From NCBI RefSeq assembly GCF_032062135.1, contig NC_092859.1, positions 113,350,254 to 113,414,253 on the forward strand: a stretch of 64,000 nucleotides of DNA, read 5' to 3'. The notes below the pieces were generated by a model. It saw only the letters and a list, made by a program, of their open reading frames with translations. It did no database searches and was not told where the DNA came from. The position numbers and the translations under genes are program-made. Origin of the DNA: Pyxicephalus adspersus (taxonomy: Eukaryota > Chordata > Amphibia > Anura > Pyxicephalidae). This document shows positions 1 to 30,600 of the stretch, in pieces; the stretch's first letter is position 1; each line of letters begins with the position of its first letter.

Positions 1-545
1 GTAGAGAAGCGCACAACCTCTGACCATACTGTCTTGCGTGTAAATGAATAGCCTATACAAATCCATGCTACAGTAGTCGCATTAATATAAGCGGTAGAGA
101 AAAAACCTGACGTGATAGAAAAAAACTAACTGCACTTTAAGAATCAGGATACCTATTTCAGTGTAAATAAGCCTTTAAATTGAAATCAACAAAACATTTG
201 TTCAAAATTGTTCCCCAGTGTAATTCATTCTGCTTTATATCACATGCATTGGGGTGTATTATATAGAAAATGTTTTACTGCCCAGAGTGTTAGTAAGCAG
301 ATGTGAGGGGCCCATGGAAAGTAGGGAGCAGTCCAAGGCTCAGAAAACCCCCAGGATTCCTCAGACAGGCTGGGATTTTCTGATATGTGACTTTACTGAT
401 TTATTAAGGGAAATCTGTCATGCCGGTGGGATTCTTGTTAGCATGTTGAGTCAGTGACCCTAAGGAGTATTCAGATGAGGACTTCTGACTTTAACCTGAC
501 TTTCCTGACTTGCGGATCAGTGACTGAGACAGTACTAGAGACAAT
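1..545. other. No gene seen
   Basis: AT-rich sequence. I see no coding exon, RNA gene or recognisable repeat here. The short open frame at 254-457 has no recognisable motif or splice context. Confidence 0.5.
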
Positions 546-767
546 GGCCCTGATTTATTAAAGTTCTCCAAGGCTGGAGAGAATACACTTTCATCAGTGA
601 AGCTGGGTTTTCCAGCAAACCTGGAATGGATTTCCTAAAAGTCAAGCTATTTGTTAGCAGATGTTTTCAATCCCGGACCAGATCCATTCCAGGTTTGCTG
701 TATCACTCAGCTTCACTGTTGAAAGTGTATTCTCTCCAGCCTTGGAGAACTTTAATAAATCAGGGCC
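546..767. repeat. Fold-back MITE, family A, copy 1
   Basis: A nearly palindromic element. The left end begins GGCCCTGATTTATTAAAG and the right end is its reverse complement, CTTTAATAAATCAGGGCC. The arms pair over roughly 48 bases, through the 'TTCTCCAAGGCTGGAGAGAATACACTTTCA' block. It has no coding capacity. A second, more diverged copy is at 55,969-56,183. Short AAT flanks on both sides may be a target-site duplication. The superfamily was not determined. Confidence 0.85.
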
Positions 768-913
768 AATATCACAGCCCAGAATGCAGTCTTTTAGCAT
801 TAATTTCTTTAGGACGGGTTCATTCGTTCTCTGATTTACACAATTCTGGATACTGCAGTCTGTTCAACTTGAAACCTAAAGAAGATACACATGTAAGCAC
901 TGCTCTCTAAAAT

Positions 914-1245
914 ATCAAAAAAACAGAATAATTGCACAGGTAAAATAGAAATATATTGAGGTTTGGGTGAGGTGGGTACGCAGTGTAACTGAAAGAGAAA
1001 ACAGGAAGGCAGATGGAATAGACTCAGTGAGGAGCATTTTCTCATGAATACAAAAATTTTACTGTATGGTTGTCAATCATTTAACAATGTGCAATCATTT
1101 TTTAAATTTTTATTAATATTGTATTTTTCCCTGGTACAGCTTCAGGGATTCAAAGTGAACATAAAGTTTCACCCTATTCACTGAACCTATGTTTAATTTT
1201 TGTTCTTCATTTGGCTGTACTAAAAACAGTGCACCTTCCCATATT
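914..1245 (+). repeat. Diverged duplicated block, copy 1 (partner at 8,371-8,637)
   Basis: This stretch and 8,371-8,637 share an ordered series of matches: GCACAGGTAAAATAGAAATATATTG, then a TATGGTTGTCAATCATTTAA-like block, then a 'TTCACTGAACCTATGTTTAAT'-like block, then a GGCTGTAC/GGTTGTACC block. Order and strand are conserved and spacing is similar, so it is either an old duplication or two copies of an unclassified interspersed repeat. No coding frame is shared. Confidence 0.6.
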
Positions 1246-1795
1246 TTGTAGAAAGTTTGAGCAAGAGAACAGGTAAAACTACAGCATATTTTTCATGCAC
1301 ACAGTCCCTAGCAGCAAGTTATCAATGGTCATTATTGTTAACATTTTCTGATTTCTATGAGTTTAGCTATTACAATTAGTAAGTACTGACAATATTCTAT
1401 CTAATTTTTCTATGTTTGACTGTGTTGGCATTGTTTAGAGTTAAAACATATGAAACCCAAGATTCATTCATTTTATGGAATCATTAAAACAATTCTTTTT
1501 GGGCCCATCGGCAAAAACTCAAATGTAATTCTTTTATTTTTACTTTTGTTTTATTGCATTGGTCCCATTGTTAAATACATTATCATGTTCCCCAGGTTAT
1601 ACAAAGCCTGCCATGCTCTAGTATGCTGCTAGGGGCTTTAGTTCATTAGCCACTTTATCCATAGCCATACTAGATATTATTTAGGACAGTGTTTAAGTTT
1701 AATAGGGTGCTATAGTGTAACAATATATTGTTACATTGTACTTGCTATTTTATTCATGTGTAGGTCAAAGTTAAGGCATTTGATCTGCACATGAC
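1246..1795. other. No gene seen
   Basis: AT-rich sequence without recognisable exons or repeats. The open frame at 1,450-1,632 is hydrophobic by composition only and has no family resemblance. Confidence 0.4.
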
Positions 1796-1880
1796 TTTAT
1801 TATTATTATTGATAAAAAACAGGATTTATAGAGCGCCAACATATTACGCAGCAATGTACATTAAGTAGGAGTTGCAAATT
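1796..1880 (-). repeat. L2/CR1-type LINE 3' end (short fragment)
   Basis: A (TTA)n run is followed by ACAGGATTTATAGAGCGCCAACATATTACGCAGCAATGTACA. This is the reverse complement of the 3' tail of the LINE fragment at 7,336-7,815 (TGTACAACGCTGTGTAATATGTTGGTGCTATATAAATCCTGT plus TAA repeats). Only the extreme 3' end is present, as expected for 5'-truncated LINE insertions. Confidence 0.75.
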
Positions 1881-2340
1881 ACCTTGTATTTGGTTTTGGT
1901 GCAGCTCCTTCTATGCTTGTGCTCAGTTTAATTTTTGAGAAATATCTGCTACTTATTATTTTTCTGTGATAAAAATAGGGCCAGTATCCATGTAGATAAT
2001 GCCTGTTCATTTCATACATTTATTACATGACATGTATTAAAAGCCAGGTATTTTTTTCCATTCAGCTCACATGTGAATTGCACGATATTCTTCCCAAATA
2101 ATAAATAATCTAGCTATGAAGTCAATGGAGGATACTGCTGTAGAAACTGGATTCAATGTTTACAACTTTTTAAATACATGTACCCTGTGAATTTGTATGA
2201 CCAGTCTAGTTATATTTTTTCAGAAAAGCAAGAAATTTACTGCCATGTGCATTTTTTTTATTGCTGTAATTATTTTTACATTAATTAATAATTAATTAAT
2301 TAAAGGTTAATTAATTTTACATTTTATTTTTAATCAATAA

Positions 2341-3108
2341 ATGGACATTAAATTAAGATTCTTATCTCACCCTTCACTAAGAATATTTCTAACAGTCATC
2401 CGTATATTCCAAATAACATCAGTGCCAGGTCCACGTACCCCAATTTGGTCCAACCCAGTCTTCCCACCAAGTCAATGTGATCATTTCTTGAAAGAATATT
2501 GTGCCGACAGACAGTTAACAGCCCGACACTTTTTCAAAGGAGGAAAATTTCATGACAAGCAATCACTACTGATGGGAACTGAAAGAGCCTCAATGCCATG
2601 GTGGACTACCAATAAGTCATTTTCTGACCACATCCCATATGAAGGAGAAATGCTCCAGACAACTCAAAAACTGTCTACATCTACAGGTCCACATAGACAT
2701 ATGATTTTTTTCATATATGGAATCCTTTCAGAACCTCCTAAGAATTTCCAAGATCGCTTCCGCAAACAGTGGGAATCCAGTTACCTCGTTATGATGACAA
2801 CTGTTGGAGATGTGGAGCAGAAGAAGGCACATTTTTTCATATGTGGTGGAGCTGTCCACCTATTCAACCTTTTTGGACAGAGGTCATGGATCTGATACCA
2901 AAAATCACTGGAGAGCTGACCCCCATCTCTCCCGCACAAATTCTCATATATCACCTTCAGTACACCACATCAATACAAGAAAACCCTTCTGTTCCATATC
3001 TTGAATGCAGCTAAACTATTGATCCCAACAGTTTCTCCCACTGTACAAGACTGGATGTTGCAAATCAGTTGTATAGCAGAAATGGAAGAACTCATCCATT
3101 CCTCATGA
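2341..3108 (+). pseudogene. L1-type LINE ORF2, C-terminal fragment, frameshifted
   Basis: Two overlapping frames carry the C-terminal part of an L1/Tx1-like ORF2 protein. The first frame (2,341-2,895) is degraded. The second (from 2,769) contains a Cys/His motif, DNCWRCG...GTFFHMWWSCP, followed by IQPFWTEVMDLI. This CxxC...H...C module sits downstream of the reverse transcriptase in L1 ORF2 proteins. A third shift continues to a stop near 3,106 (…VQDWMLQISC…). No endonuclease or RT core is present, so it is a 5'-truncated, frame-broken and immobile copy. A different L1 fragment lies at 39,136-39,390. Confidence 0.75.
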
Positions 3109-3812
3109 GACAATATGGATAGTTACTACTAAATTTGGGTGTGCTGGTGGAACTTTCGTGACTCTCCAGGAAACTACATTATATGTAATGGAACCACGTA
3201 AATATCCAATCTACCCTCTCCCCACTACTTAACGGGATGATACGAAGACAATCTAATTATTACTCTGCAGACATAATAAAAGTGAGATTTTCACCTAGGT
3301 AATTGCCAAACTAATAAATTTGTTATGCTGTCTTTACCAGTCTAACTTGTAGCCTGAATAGTATCTCAAGGTGTTTTGACTCCAAAACAATTCTCTTTCT
3401 ATTATTTTTTTTAAAGGGCTTTACAATGTGCTAGAAATGGTATAATCGCCTACTTTTTGTTAACTGTATTTGAATATCCTGTTACTGTATATTATTTATT
3501 GTATCATACTTATACTGTTAGAAATTTATATTGAAAATTTAAAAAAGCTTATTTTTTGGTGAAAAAAAATGCTGCCAAGCTGTTTATGGGGAAAGTTTAT
3601 AAATAATAAAGTGAATTTCCATACAAAACTAAGAAAAAAATAAAAAAAACTTGCTATTTTTGTTATTTTGTTATAGCTATTTATGCTATTTATCCTCAAA
3701 TTATGCTCCTTTTTCTTTATACATGATCCAGTGGATAAAAAAGTCGCTGAGCTCCTAAAACTAAAAATGCCATGAATTATCCTCATGTCACTGTGGAGAG
3801 ATGGAGACTTTG

Positions 3813-4340
3813 TCATTCATAAACTGAGCCTAGTTTGAAAAATATCCCTGACACACATATAACACTGTAATAATCTTTCCGCATTGGTAATAACTTGAGA
3901 TATTGGTATAACTTGAGATAATATAAAGCTTGAGAATCAGGATAGCTCACCAATTTAGGAAAAGGAAAAACGTCCCAAAGTGCCAAATATAGTGAGTATG
4001 GAGGATATTCCGTCACAGTAATATGTTTGTCGGTCAAAACTGTTTGTTGTGTGAGATGAATTGTCCTTTTAAAAAATTTAATAATTTCCCCACATTTCTG
4101 GCTATCTTTTCTTGACTTATTCACTCAGCTTTGTCAAATAATATTGTTGTGCCTTCTAGAACCCATTCTGTTAAAATTGATGGTGTTTTTCAGTGCATTG
4201 ACTGTCATTTTGTTTCTGGATCATACTGGAAGATCCAGGTTTCATCACAAGTAATACATTTCATCACAAGTAAGTGCTGGAGAATGTCACTACAAATATC
4301 CTTGTGGCATTCTTTTTGCTCTGGAGTGAAATTTTACTAA
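3813..4340 (-). pseudogene. Mariner-type (Tc1/mariner) transposase pseudogene
   Basis: Read on the minus strand from about 4,340. The stretch LQHLLVMKCITCDETWIFQY has the mariner TxDETWI block with the first catalytic aspartate. After frame breaks comes ITVTEYPPYSLYLALWDVFP, a degraded form of the mariner 'HPPYSPDLAPCDFFLFPK' block that carries the third acidic residue. The C-terminus (VICVSGIFF) resembles the usual ending of this family. Internal stops (codons around 4,190-4,200) and substitutions in the conserved block show it is dead. The N-terminal DNA-binding domain was not found. Confidence 0.75.
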
Positions 4341-4488
4341 AAATGTCTAATTGACCTGTTGCTCAACTTTTAAACTTATGATTTCAGCACGAGGGGAAAC
4401 ACAACTGCATTAAACAGTAACTGACAACAAACAGCAGTAAACAGAGATTTCTCTTTATCAATCTATTAGTAGGTGATAATTTGCAAAT

Positions 4489-4829
4489 ACAGTTGACAAT
4501 CAAAAAACGATTATCTGGATCCTTCAGTTTCCCGCCATGAATTTCAGATCGCATTTTCAATATAAGACTGCAGTACACTGTTGGGCCACTTATGTTTTCA
4601 TGGCGCTGTTCTGCAGAAACAGCTGATAGGTCTTTGTCGCTTAACTAAATACACATTGAGACGTCCCTGCTGCCTGCTCCCTGAAACTGTGCCAGATGTC
4701 CGCGGGGTGCTGCGAGATGAAGGCTGCCTGTGTGTGGAGGTAAGTATAAAAACAAATCCGGAATTTTTGAAAATCCGGAGCACCTCAGGTCCAGAGGTTC
4801 ACGGATTTTTAATTGTCAACTGTAGTTAA
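4489..4829. repeat. Pogo/Tigger-like non-autonomous TIR element
   Basis: The left end is ATACAGTTGACAATCAAAAA and the right end TTTTTAATTGTCAACTGTAG. These form inverted repeats of about 20 bases, with possible TA flanks. The interior has 'ATCCGG' segments near both ends. The open frames across it (4,581-4,829 plus and 4,598-4,783 minus) lie inside the element and run through its repeats, so I do not call them genes. The superfamily is a guess from the CAGTTGACAA terminus. Confidence 0.6.
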
Positions 4830-5150
4830 TTAGTCAGTTGTTGTCCCACTGTGTACAATGCATTGGTGCACCAAACTATTCAGGACAAAACACTTTTTAT
4901 AGCAATCATGGGGTTATTAGCATCAGATAGCTTTTATCACACTCTACTCTAGAGAATAAATACAGTAAGTAGTTTTGTAAAGAAAATATTTGGGATGGAT
5001 AACCCTCTTACATAGTGGTATAGGTTTTCCAACCCCTAAAAGATAAATAAACCAAAAAGAAAGCTTTAACTCATTATACAGGTCAGTATAATACAGGAGG
5101 GTTTTTTTGGCAACGAAATATAAATTTAATTTCTTGTGAAATGATTAGAG

Positions 5151-5433
5151 TAGGGGTGTCAAACTCAGGCCCGCAGGCAGAACTGTAATTATATTTGGCC
5201 CACGAGAAAATACCAAATGTCTACTAGAGCTTGCCTGGCGGTAGACAGTGCATAAATCGCTTTTACTACAAATCCCAAAATGCTCTGCTGGTGCATCAAT
5301 CAGGACCCACAAGTGCCCCCTCCTCTGTTCACATTCATTAGGGACCTTCCTCGATTGTAGTTTTTTTTTCAAGGTTGGCCCCTGACCAAATTTTTCATTT
5401 TGGCCTACTGGGGATTTGAGTTTGACACCCCTG
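5151..5433. mobile_element. hAT-type MITE, 283 bp, intact 8-bp target duplication
   Basis: Ends are AGGGGTGTCAAACTC and GAGTTTGACACCCCT, a TIR typical of Charlie-like hAT elements. The octamer GATTAGAG is repeated directly at 5,143-5,150 and 5,434-5,441, the 8-bp target-site duplication expected of hAT. There is no transposase, so it would have been moved in trans. Confidence 0.9.
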
Positions 5434-5746
5434 GATTAGAGGGTGGAGCAATTAGTTTTTATACAAAGATCTACTGCTACATTTAAAGAAATATAATGAT
5501 AAATAATCCATACAGAGAACAAAGACATAAGTCTCTCCCCAAGGCTTTTCGACAATCAGGGAAGGTTCGAGACACAGATAAAAGTGAACTTCAAGAGGCT
5601 TGGTGAGAAGTCATTACCTTAGTCCTAAGGCATGGTTTTAAAGATAATGTTTTTTTTAGGATACCAGCTGGGTGAACCATGGACTGCTTTATGGAAAGTG
5701 CATTCACCTAAAAAAGAAATTATATCTGAATATTTGGTTTTATATT

Positions 5747-6318
5747 TGATTATGAATCAAAAAGAAGAAATAAAGAACATAGCGGCTCTTTGCGGCAACC
5801 TTATTTTTATAAAAATCCATTAAAATCTTTTATTGGGGTCAATAAAATAATACAAATAGTACAAACTTTGAAAGTACAAACATTTAAAAAATATGTAATT
5901 CTGACAATTTTAGGCAGAATTATCTAGCAATAGTGTTCTAATATATGTTCTCACATGTAGTTTGACCTCATGCTTAGTAGGTCAGAATATTTACTATATA
6001 GTTACAGTCTCGCCCGACCCGTTTCGCCCTAGTGGGCTTCTTCAGGGGACAAAAAGACCTTGGTATATTGACCCAAAGGTAATGTATATGCTTATATATG
6101 GTGTGGCAATGTAGATAATTTGAAACAGATTTCCAAAGTAAATGGAAGGCACCAGAATTTTCAAAAAGATCTTTTACTTTACCAAAGGTGCCGACCCCCA
6201 GCATGACCCCCAGGATATAATGTCCGATCTTATTAGATTAGATTATTCGATTTTTATAATAATAAGGTTGCCGCAAAGAGCGGCTATGTTCTTTGATTCT
6301 CTTTTTTGATTCATACTT
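5747..6318. repeat. TIR element with long (about 65 bp) imperfect inverted ends
   Basis: The left end (GATTATGAATCAAAAAGAAG, then AGAACATAGCGGCTCTTTGC, then GGCAACCTTATTTTTATAA) is the reverse complement of 6,249-6,318. The interior includes CCGACCCGTTTCGCC...GGGCTTCTTCAGGGG (6,014-6,048), a core found again at about 10,313, 36,602 and, reversed, 44,172. No coding capacity was recognised. Confidence 0.75.
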
Positions 6319-7335
6319 ACCTGGCTCGGCAATTACCTCAGTAATTCCCTAAATATCACTAAGGGATTGATCACTCCTTTGCACTTTATATTTGATTACC
6401 TTCATGTGTATCTCAAACAAAAATGAAGATATATTTCAGCGTATCCTTCTTTTGATTTTGAGGCTGCATTTATTGAGCTGTAATTTATCTAACACTGGTT
6501 AGTCCTTCAAAAAACAAACCTTTTATCCTTTCTACATTTTTTGTCTGTTGTAGTGTTGGTAGAGTTTGTGGTATCAGCAAAAATATAGTGGCCCATTTCT
6601 TTCTTTGGGGTAGGAGGAGGCTGTGTTTACCAGAGATAGCTGCAGCTGATAATCCCTAAAAAGTGTACAGCAGTGGGGGGCATTTTTTCCAGCCTGGAGG
6701 GTAACAGGAAAGACACCAATCCTTTGATTTATAGCTGTGTGAGGTACCTTATTTTTTCACCATAGTAACACAAAGTGGCTGTGATAACAAGCCCCACTGA
6801 CAGCAATATGCAATGTACTAATATTAGTGGGCTATTTAATATGCAGACCACCAGTGAACTGCTTGCTGTAATATATGGTGTAGCACATTATTTAGTTTAA
6901 TTGGCCCCATGGATAGCAGAAAGCAATGGACTGAGAGCTTTGACCAAGCCACTACAGATTTTGGGAAACCGGGGATTAGTTGCTGGAGCTGCAGTGAGTG
7001 TTTTATATAGCCTGAACACTGAGGAAATAGCTTTATTTGCATTCATATAAATTCTTTATATTAGACACCATTTTGGTGATGAATTGGTATTGTAATTCAG
7101 TCAGATCAGGAGGGCATTCTTCATCAGAACATCAAACACATTTTTACAGTTTAATTATCTGGGGAAGCTCAAATCTTTTAAATGTATGTGATCTTAAAGA
7201 ACTTTTATGATTAGGTGCAACCATTTAAAAATACATGATGATTTGAGAGAATATTACTCTTGTAGGTGTGAAGCTTTTGTATTGGCTTAAATATCCTGCA
7301 AGTACAATAACCCAATGTATACAATAAGACAATGT
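6319..7335. other. No gene seen
   Basis: No recognisable exon or repeat boundary. The minus-strand frame at 6,836-7,042 shows no family motif. Confidence 0.4.
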
Positions 7336-7815
7336 ATTGTCTCTTTTCTCTGTACACCTCCTCTCTCGGTAGTCTCATATCCCTCTCTCTGCTCCTCCAA
7401 TGACCTACTAATGACTTCCTCACTCATAACCTCATCACACGCACGGATACAAGACTTCTCTAGAGCTGCCCCGACTCTCTGGAATGGTCTTCCTCATCCT
7501 ATTCAGCTTGCTCCTACTTTCTGCTCATTTGAAAGAGCACTCAAAACCCATTTTTTCAAACTTGCCTACCCATCTTTTTCTGTCTCTTAAAACTGTCACT
7601 ACTTCCTTCCACTACGTATCTCCCCTCCTATTGTGTGTTACTTCCCCCACCTACTAGATTGTAAGCTCTTCTGGTCAGGGTCCTCTCCTCCTCCTGTGTC
7701 ACTGTCTTTGTCTGTCATTTGCAATCCCTATTTATTGTACAACGCTGTGTAATATGTTGGTGCTATATAAATCCTGTTTAATAATATTAATAATAATAAT
7801 AATAATAATAATGTA
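7336..7815 (+). pseudogene. L2/CR1-type LINE 3' fragment (ORF2 C-terminus plus 3' tail)
   Basis: The frame at 7,315-7,590 ends with FSRAAPTLWNGLPHPIQLAP and a 'FKS-LKTHLF'-like block (SFERALKTHFFKLA), the usual C-terminus of L2/CR1-clade ORF2 proteins. It is followed by the 3' UTR signature (TTGTAAGCTCTTCTGGTCAGGG, then GCTATATAAATCCTGTTTAA) and a (TAA)n tail at about 7,785-7,812. The RT and endonuclease domains are absent, so it is a standard 5'-truncated insertion. Confidence 0.75.
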
Positions 7816-8370
7816 TGATCCCCTAAAAGTCCTTTCTATAATATGCTCAGCAGCAGAATATAAATATTATTCAGATTTTGTAGAAGTGAGCTGAATTAAC
7901 ACTACGTCATTGTATTTATGGGGGCCGCCATGGTTATCACACAGCCTGGACTTCAAAAAGTCACCCTATGTTCAATGTAGATGTGTCGCCACACCTAAAA
8001 ACTGGTAATCTGCAACATAGAAAAGTGGTATATTTTATTTTATAGTGTAACAATTCAACTGACTTCCACCAAGTCCACTAATATGAGGTGTCTTTCCCAG
8101 AGAGGCCGCAGTTGTTACTGTGAGAAAGCAATAAACCCACCACCACCTGACCCACCGAATCTGACATATGGCCGACTATAGGACACTAACAGACTGCTGC
8201 GCCTCTATTGTGATGTGGACGCCATCTTGTGGAAAGCATGGATACTACAAGTTGTTTATCTCGGTAAAATAGAAACTGAAAATAAAGAAAACTTAGAGAT
8301 CATAATAACACAGAGAACACAAACAGGGCGGCTGCAAGAACCTCGTATTGCTCACTAAATATCAGACAAA

Positions 8371-8637
8371 CAATAAGTGCACAGGTAAGATAGAAATATA
8401 TTGTGTTATGGTGAGAGTGCAAGGAAAGAGATGATATGGATGGTTAGCAGAGTGTTGTGAATGTCGTGAATGTTACAGTATGCTTGTCAGTCATTTAATA
8501 ATAAAGATTATTTATTATTATTTTGTGTCATTTTGTATTCTATTACCTAAAACCTGTGAACAATTAAAGCTTCTCTTTATTCACTAAACTTATGTCTAAT
8601 TATTGTTGTCTGGTTGTACCAAAATAATGCAAAGAAA
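8371..8637 (+). repeat. Diverged duplicated block, copy 2 (partner at 914-1,245)
   Basis: Shares ordered, same-strand similarity with 914-1,245 (GTGCACAGGTAAGATAGAAATATATTG, then CAGTATGCTTGTCAGTCATTTAA, then TTCACTAAACTTATGTCTAAT). It is either an old local duplication or two copies of an unclassified repeat. Confidence 0.6.
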
Positions 8638-9519
8638 AGTCACTTATTATTATAAAGAGAAGCTTGTGACAGAAATATGACATTGTTGTGACAAGCAGTG
8701 TTAAAGTGACACAACTGACATGTACATATGAGGGGGTATATATAAATATATATGTGTATATATGTGTATACATTTGTATATTTCTTTATATTTAGTAACC
8801 AGGAATGCCTTCTTCTCATAGCAGGGAGTTTATAAAGTTTATTGTGTAGAGAGCCCAACGTATTTACATTTACAATGTATTTACATATGCGCTCGGCCTA
8901 GTTACTGGCAGCACATCAATGTTTATGTAAGCTGACTTCGCTCTGTTAGCAGTTCTGTGACTTCCTTGTTTTTAAAAGAACTCTCCCGCCCTCCTAACAG
9001 ATTTTTAGTATTTCAGCACTTCAAACATCAGCGACCTTGGAAGCAGCTTGGCAGGAATGATCAGATGTTCTGTCACATACTAATTATAATATATGAGCCA
9101 AAAGATTTTTATTTTCTTTGGATACAGTACGGAGATATAAAACACCTATTAGAATATGTTTTCCTGTTCTGCTACAAAACTGATACACAACAATAAATCA
9201 GTGGAAAGTCCCCAAAGTGAATTTAAAATCATTTAAAAAGTTTGCTACCTAAATATTTTTTCACACAGTTTTGACAACTTTCCCTTCATACGCTGTAATG
9301 GGAAAACTCCCCAGCAATGAGACTGAAAATTACTTGACAAAGTCTAACTATTCCCTTTATAAAAACTAAACCGGAGGAGCAGTGGAAATGTATCCAGGGA
9401 AATGGTTTAAAAAAGCGTGTCTTGTTTTATAAATCAAAGTTATAATATATAATATTTATTTTCAAAAAAATTTGAAGTACCCTAAGCCCAGGAAAGGAAT
9501 GATATCAGCATAATAAAGA
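8638..9519. other. No gene seen
   Basis: AT-rich sequence with a short TATATG/TGTATA run near 8,735-8,790. No exon or RNA gene is recognisable. Confidence 0.4.
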
Positions 9520-10028
9520 TTAAAGCAAAACTTTCATTGAAATGTAAAAATGACACTACTTTTACCTTTACTTCCACAGAGCCCTCGATCCCTTCACACT
9601 AGGCTTTAATTCGGTCATGCGTCGTCCTGAATTTTTCTTCGTTCCGGCACAAAGAAATCATCTTCTGGAGTCTTCTTACTGGTTCTGCTTGGTCTCACAT
9701 TGTGCAGGCGCAAGATTCGGAGACATTTGTTCCTGCGTGAGATCAGCACTTTTTTCATTGTGGGGAAAAGCCCCTCAGCACATGCCTGTGCACATGCTGA
9801 GAGCAGCCTGAAGCCTCCTGGGATATGTGACGTATGGATCCCAGGAGGCTTTGGGCTGCCCATTCAGTCTTTACTTTTGCGGCAGGTAAAGACAGAAGGT
9901 GAGGGGCCACCCCTTATTTTTTTTTAAATTTTTTAAATGTGTTTATGAAAAAAACACATTTTTTACTTTATATTAAAGAGTTATCTACCCTTTTATATAA
10001 AGTAAAATATGTGATAGATCTGCTTTAA
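9520..10028. repeat. Fold-back element, family B, copy 1
   Basis: It begins TTAAAGCAAAACTTTCATTG and ends in ...GATCTGCTTTAA. The centre contains an inverted pair, AGCAGCCTGAAGCCTCCTGGGA versus TCCCAGGAGGCTTTGGGCTGCC, and a subterminal CTACCCTTTTATATAAAGTAAA block that also occurs in the copy at 11,733-12,195. The open frames across 9,615-9,927 are by-products of the palindrome. Confidence 0.65.
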
Positions 10029-10547
10029 GTTACTTAAAGCAGATTGAGTAACTTAATCTGCCTTAAGTAACTTAACTTTTAAGTAACCTAAATTTTATAT
10101 AAGACTTTTATGGGAGAAGGCTTTGACCACAACTCTCGCTTTATATCTGCTTAAAGTTGTATTCTGCTACTAACCTCATATTTTAGTCATACAAGAAAAA
10201 CAAAACAAAAATGAGCATGTCCACACAAGTCACTTGTTGTAATTGGTGCATTAACACCATCATAAAATACATTCAACACATTCAGCATGATCCATTTTTA
10301 AAAATCTCCAAGGCCGACGTGTTTCATGTTGTATCCACTTCTTCAGGAACACATTATCTATAGATGAATCATAGAGCCGTAGCATGTGAACAATATTATA
10401 TAAGTGACAAAAAGAAAAAGCTCTGTTATCAACAGTATGTTTTCAACAGAAGGGCTGACATTAATAGACCTGGCCCTGACTATACATTTGATATATTTAA
10501 AAAAGATTTTTTTATGTTTCTTAGAACCCATTTCTGTGGAAAAGGGA
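10029..10547. other. Upstream region of the Ig-NLR gene; no promoter recognised
   Basis: Contains the repeat core GCCGACGTGTTTCATGTTGTATCCACTTCTTCAGG at 10,313-10,348. No clear TATA box or CpG island was found, so the transcription start of the downstream gene could not be placed. Confidence 0.3.
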
Positions 10548-10575
10548 ATGAGTACTGGATCTGGGGAACCAAGCT
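10548..10575 (+). CDS. Candidate alternative first coding exon of the Ig-NLR gene
   Basis: An ATG opens nine codons (MSTGSGEPS) plus one base and is followed directly by a consensus donor, GTAAGT. Phase 1 here matches the next exon, whose acceptor AG is at 11,128-11,129. The joined frame runs through SFQSEI into the Met at 11,147. If used, it adds 16 residues to an already long polar N-terminus. Without transcript evidence I cannot tell whether this or the 11,147 Met is the start. Confidence 0.35.
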
Positions 10576-11146
10576 GTAAGTGTCTAGAAGTTCATTAATT
10601 TGTTTGTTAATATTTTATTTGTGTCTGTTTTAGTGTAAAATACCAAATACACATAAATCTTTCTCTCTTAGATTCCACCCAAGGATATGTTAATGGAAAT
10701 CTAAATGATCGGCTTATTTTATATGATGGTGCAATAAAACGTAATAAATAAAAAAACGTTATTCTCTATGATATTCCGTAAGTATGTTTTCCTAGTGCTT
10801 TTAAGTGTTATTTACACATTATTGTACCTATTACTTATTTTCCTGTACATTTATTTTTTCAGTTATGTTGCCTGACTTTTTTTGTTTGCTTAGAGTTACC
10901 TCCCTAGTAATAAACCATTTACCTGAAGTGTGACTTTTAGTTTTATGTGTGTGAAAATATTTGTTTTATAGTTTTAATCATAACTTCCACGTTCAACCCC
11001 TGTGTGTTTTTTCCCTCCTTTTTAATAGTGGAAACAATTGCAACCCTTTCCCAGGGGGAAATTGGTACATATCTACAGAATGCATATCCTACCTAATTAA
11101 AGCATTTTCTATGTATTACTGTTTTTTAGCATTTCAAAGTGAAATT

Positions 11147-29768
<18,622 letters not shown>

Positions 29769-29790
29769 GTATGTCATTATATTTTATTAA

Positions 29791-30280
29791 GAGAATACCT
29801 TTTTCTTATTTTAAATACACTTTTTATATTACTTAGATCCTCATCTTCTCTATTCTTTGATGCTTCCACAAAAAAGTGGTTTTGAAATGTAAAAAAAAAC
29901 TGACATATTTCAAGAGTTATGTTTAATTCAGATAAGTGGTGGAAAAAAAAAGGAAAACACATATTCTGCTTGATTGCTTAACGGCTTTTGCGGGCATTTG
30001 CCAATGATATAAGGATGAGGTATAGACAATTAGATATGTATGAACATGAATTTAGCAATCAGAGGTCTTTAATAAAACAGTAAATTTGACATTCAATGAA
30101 TCATTGCCAGAATACCTGGCACATCCCCCCTTCCCCTAAGGGTGCTGAGGCTGAGGTACATCATATCGTTCTGGCCAATCAAGATTGGAATCAGGAAAAG
30201 AAGAAGAAAGATGGCAGGCCCATGACAGAACAGGGACAGGTGAGTATATACAAGGTTCAGCTCAACACCATACCCCCCCC
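29791..30280. other. Region 3' of the last LRR exon
   Basis: No LRR exon. An AATAAA at about 30,068 could be a polyadenylation signal for a read-through 3' end, but it may belong to a MITE remnant (TTTAATAAAACAGTAAATTTGACATTCA). The frame at 30,096-30,308 lies in repeat-like sequence. Confidence 0.3.
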
Positions 30281-30600
30281 TAGCGTTCTAATTCTGTCAG
30301 TTTTTTGATGCAAAAAGTGATCCTATTTTTTTTTTGCATAGAAATTTTTGTTTATATTGTGGCCCTGTAATTCTTAGGATTAACTCCCGGGTATATTAGT
30401 TATATTTATTTATTATATTATAATCGTAAATTATAATATAATACATAATTATAAATCATTATTATAAAAAATAATAAAAGACCATGTAATTTATCAAAAA
30501 AAAAATGTTTTTTTATCAAAAATGTCCAACTGAATTTTTCCAAACAAGGGTGCAACATTATTGATAAATAATAGGATAAATTAAATGCAGATGTCCTTTA
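30281..30600 (-). mobile_element. piggyBac 3'-terminal fragment (inverted relative to 15,393 element)
   Basis: Begins CCCCCCCTAGCGTTCTAATTCTG, the terminal repeat missing from the copy at 17.6 kb. It continues through CCCTGTAATTCTTAGGATTAACTCCCGGGTAT to TAAATTAAATGCAGAT, which is the reverse complement of about 17,378-17,605. Only the 3' end of the element is present. Where the two copies overlap it is clearly the same family. Confidence 0.8.

Noticed and set aside
4581..4829. 82-residue open frame as a small gene
   Set aside because: It runs through the right terminal repeat of a TIR element and has no splice or start support.
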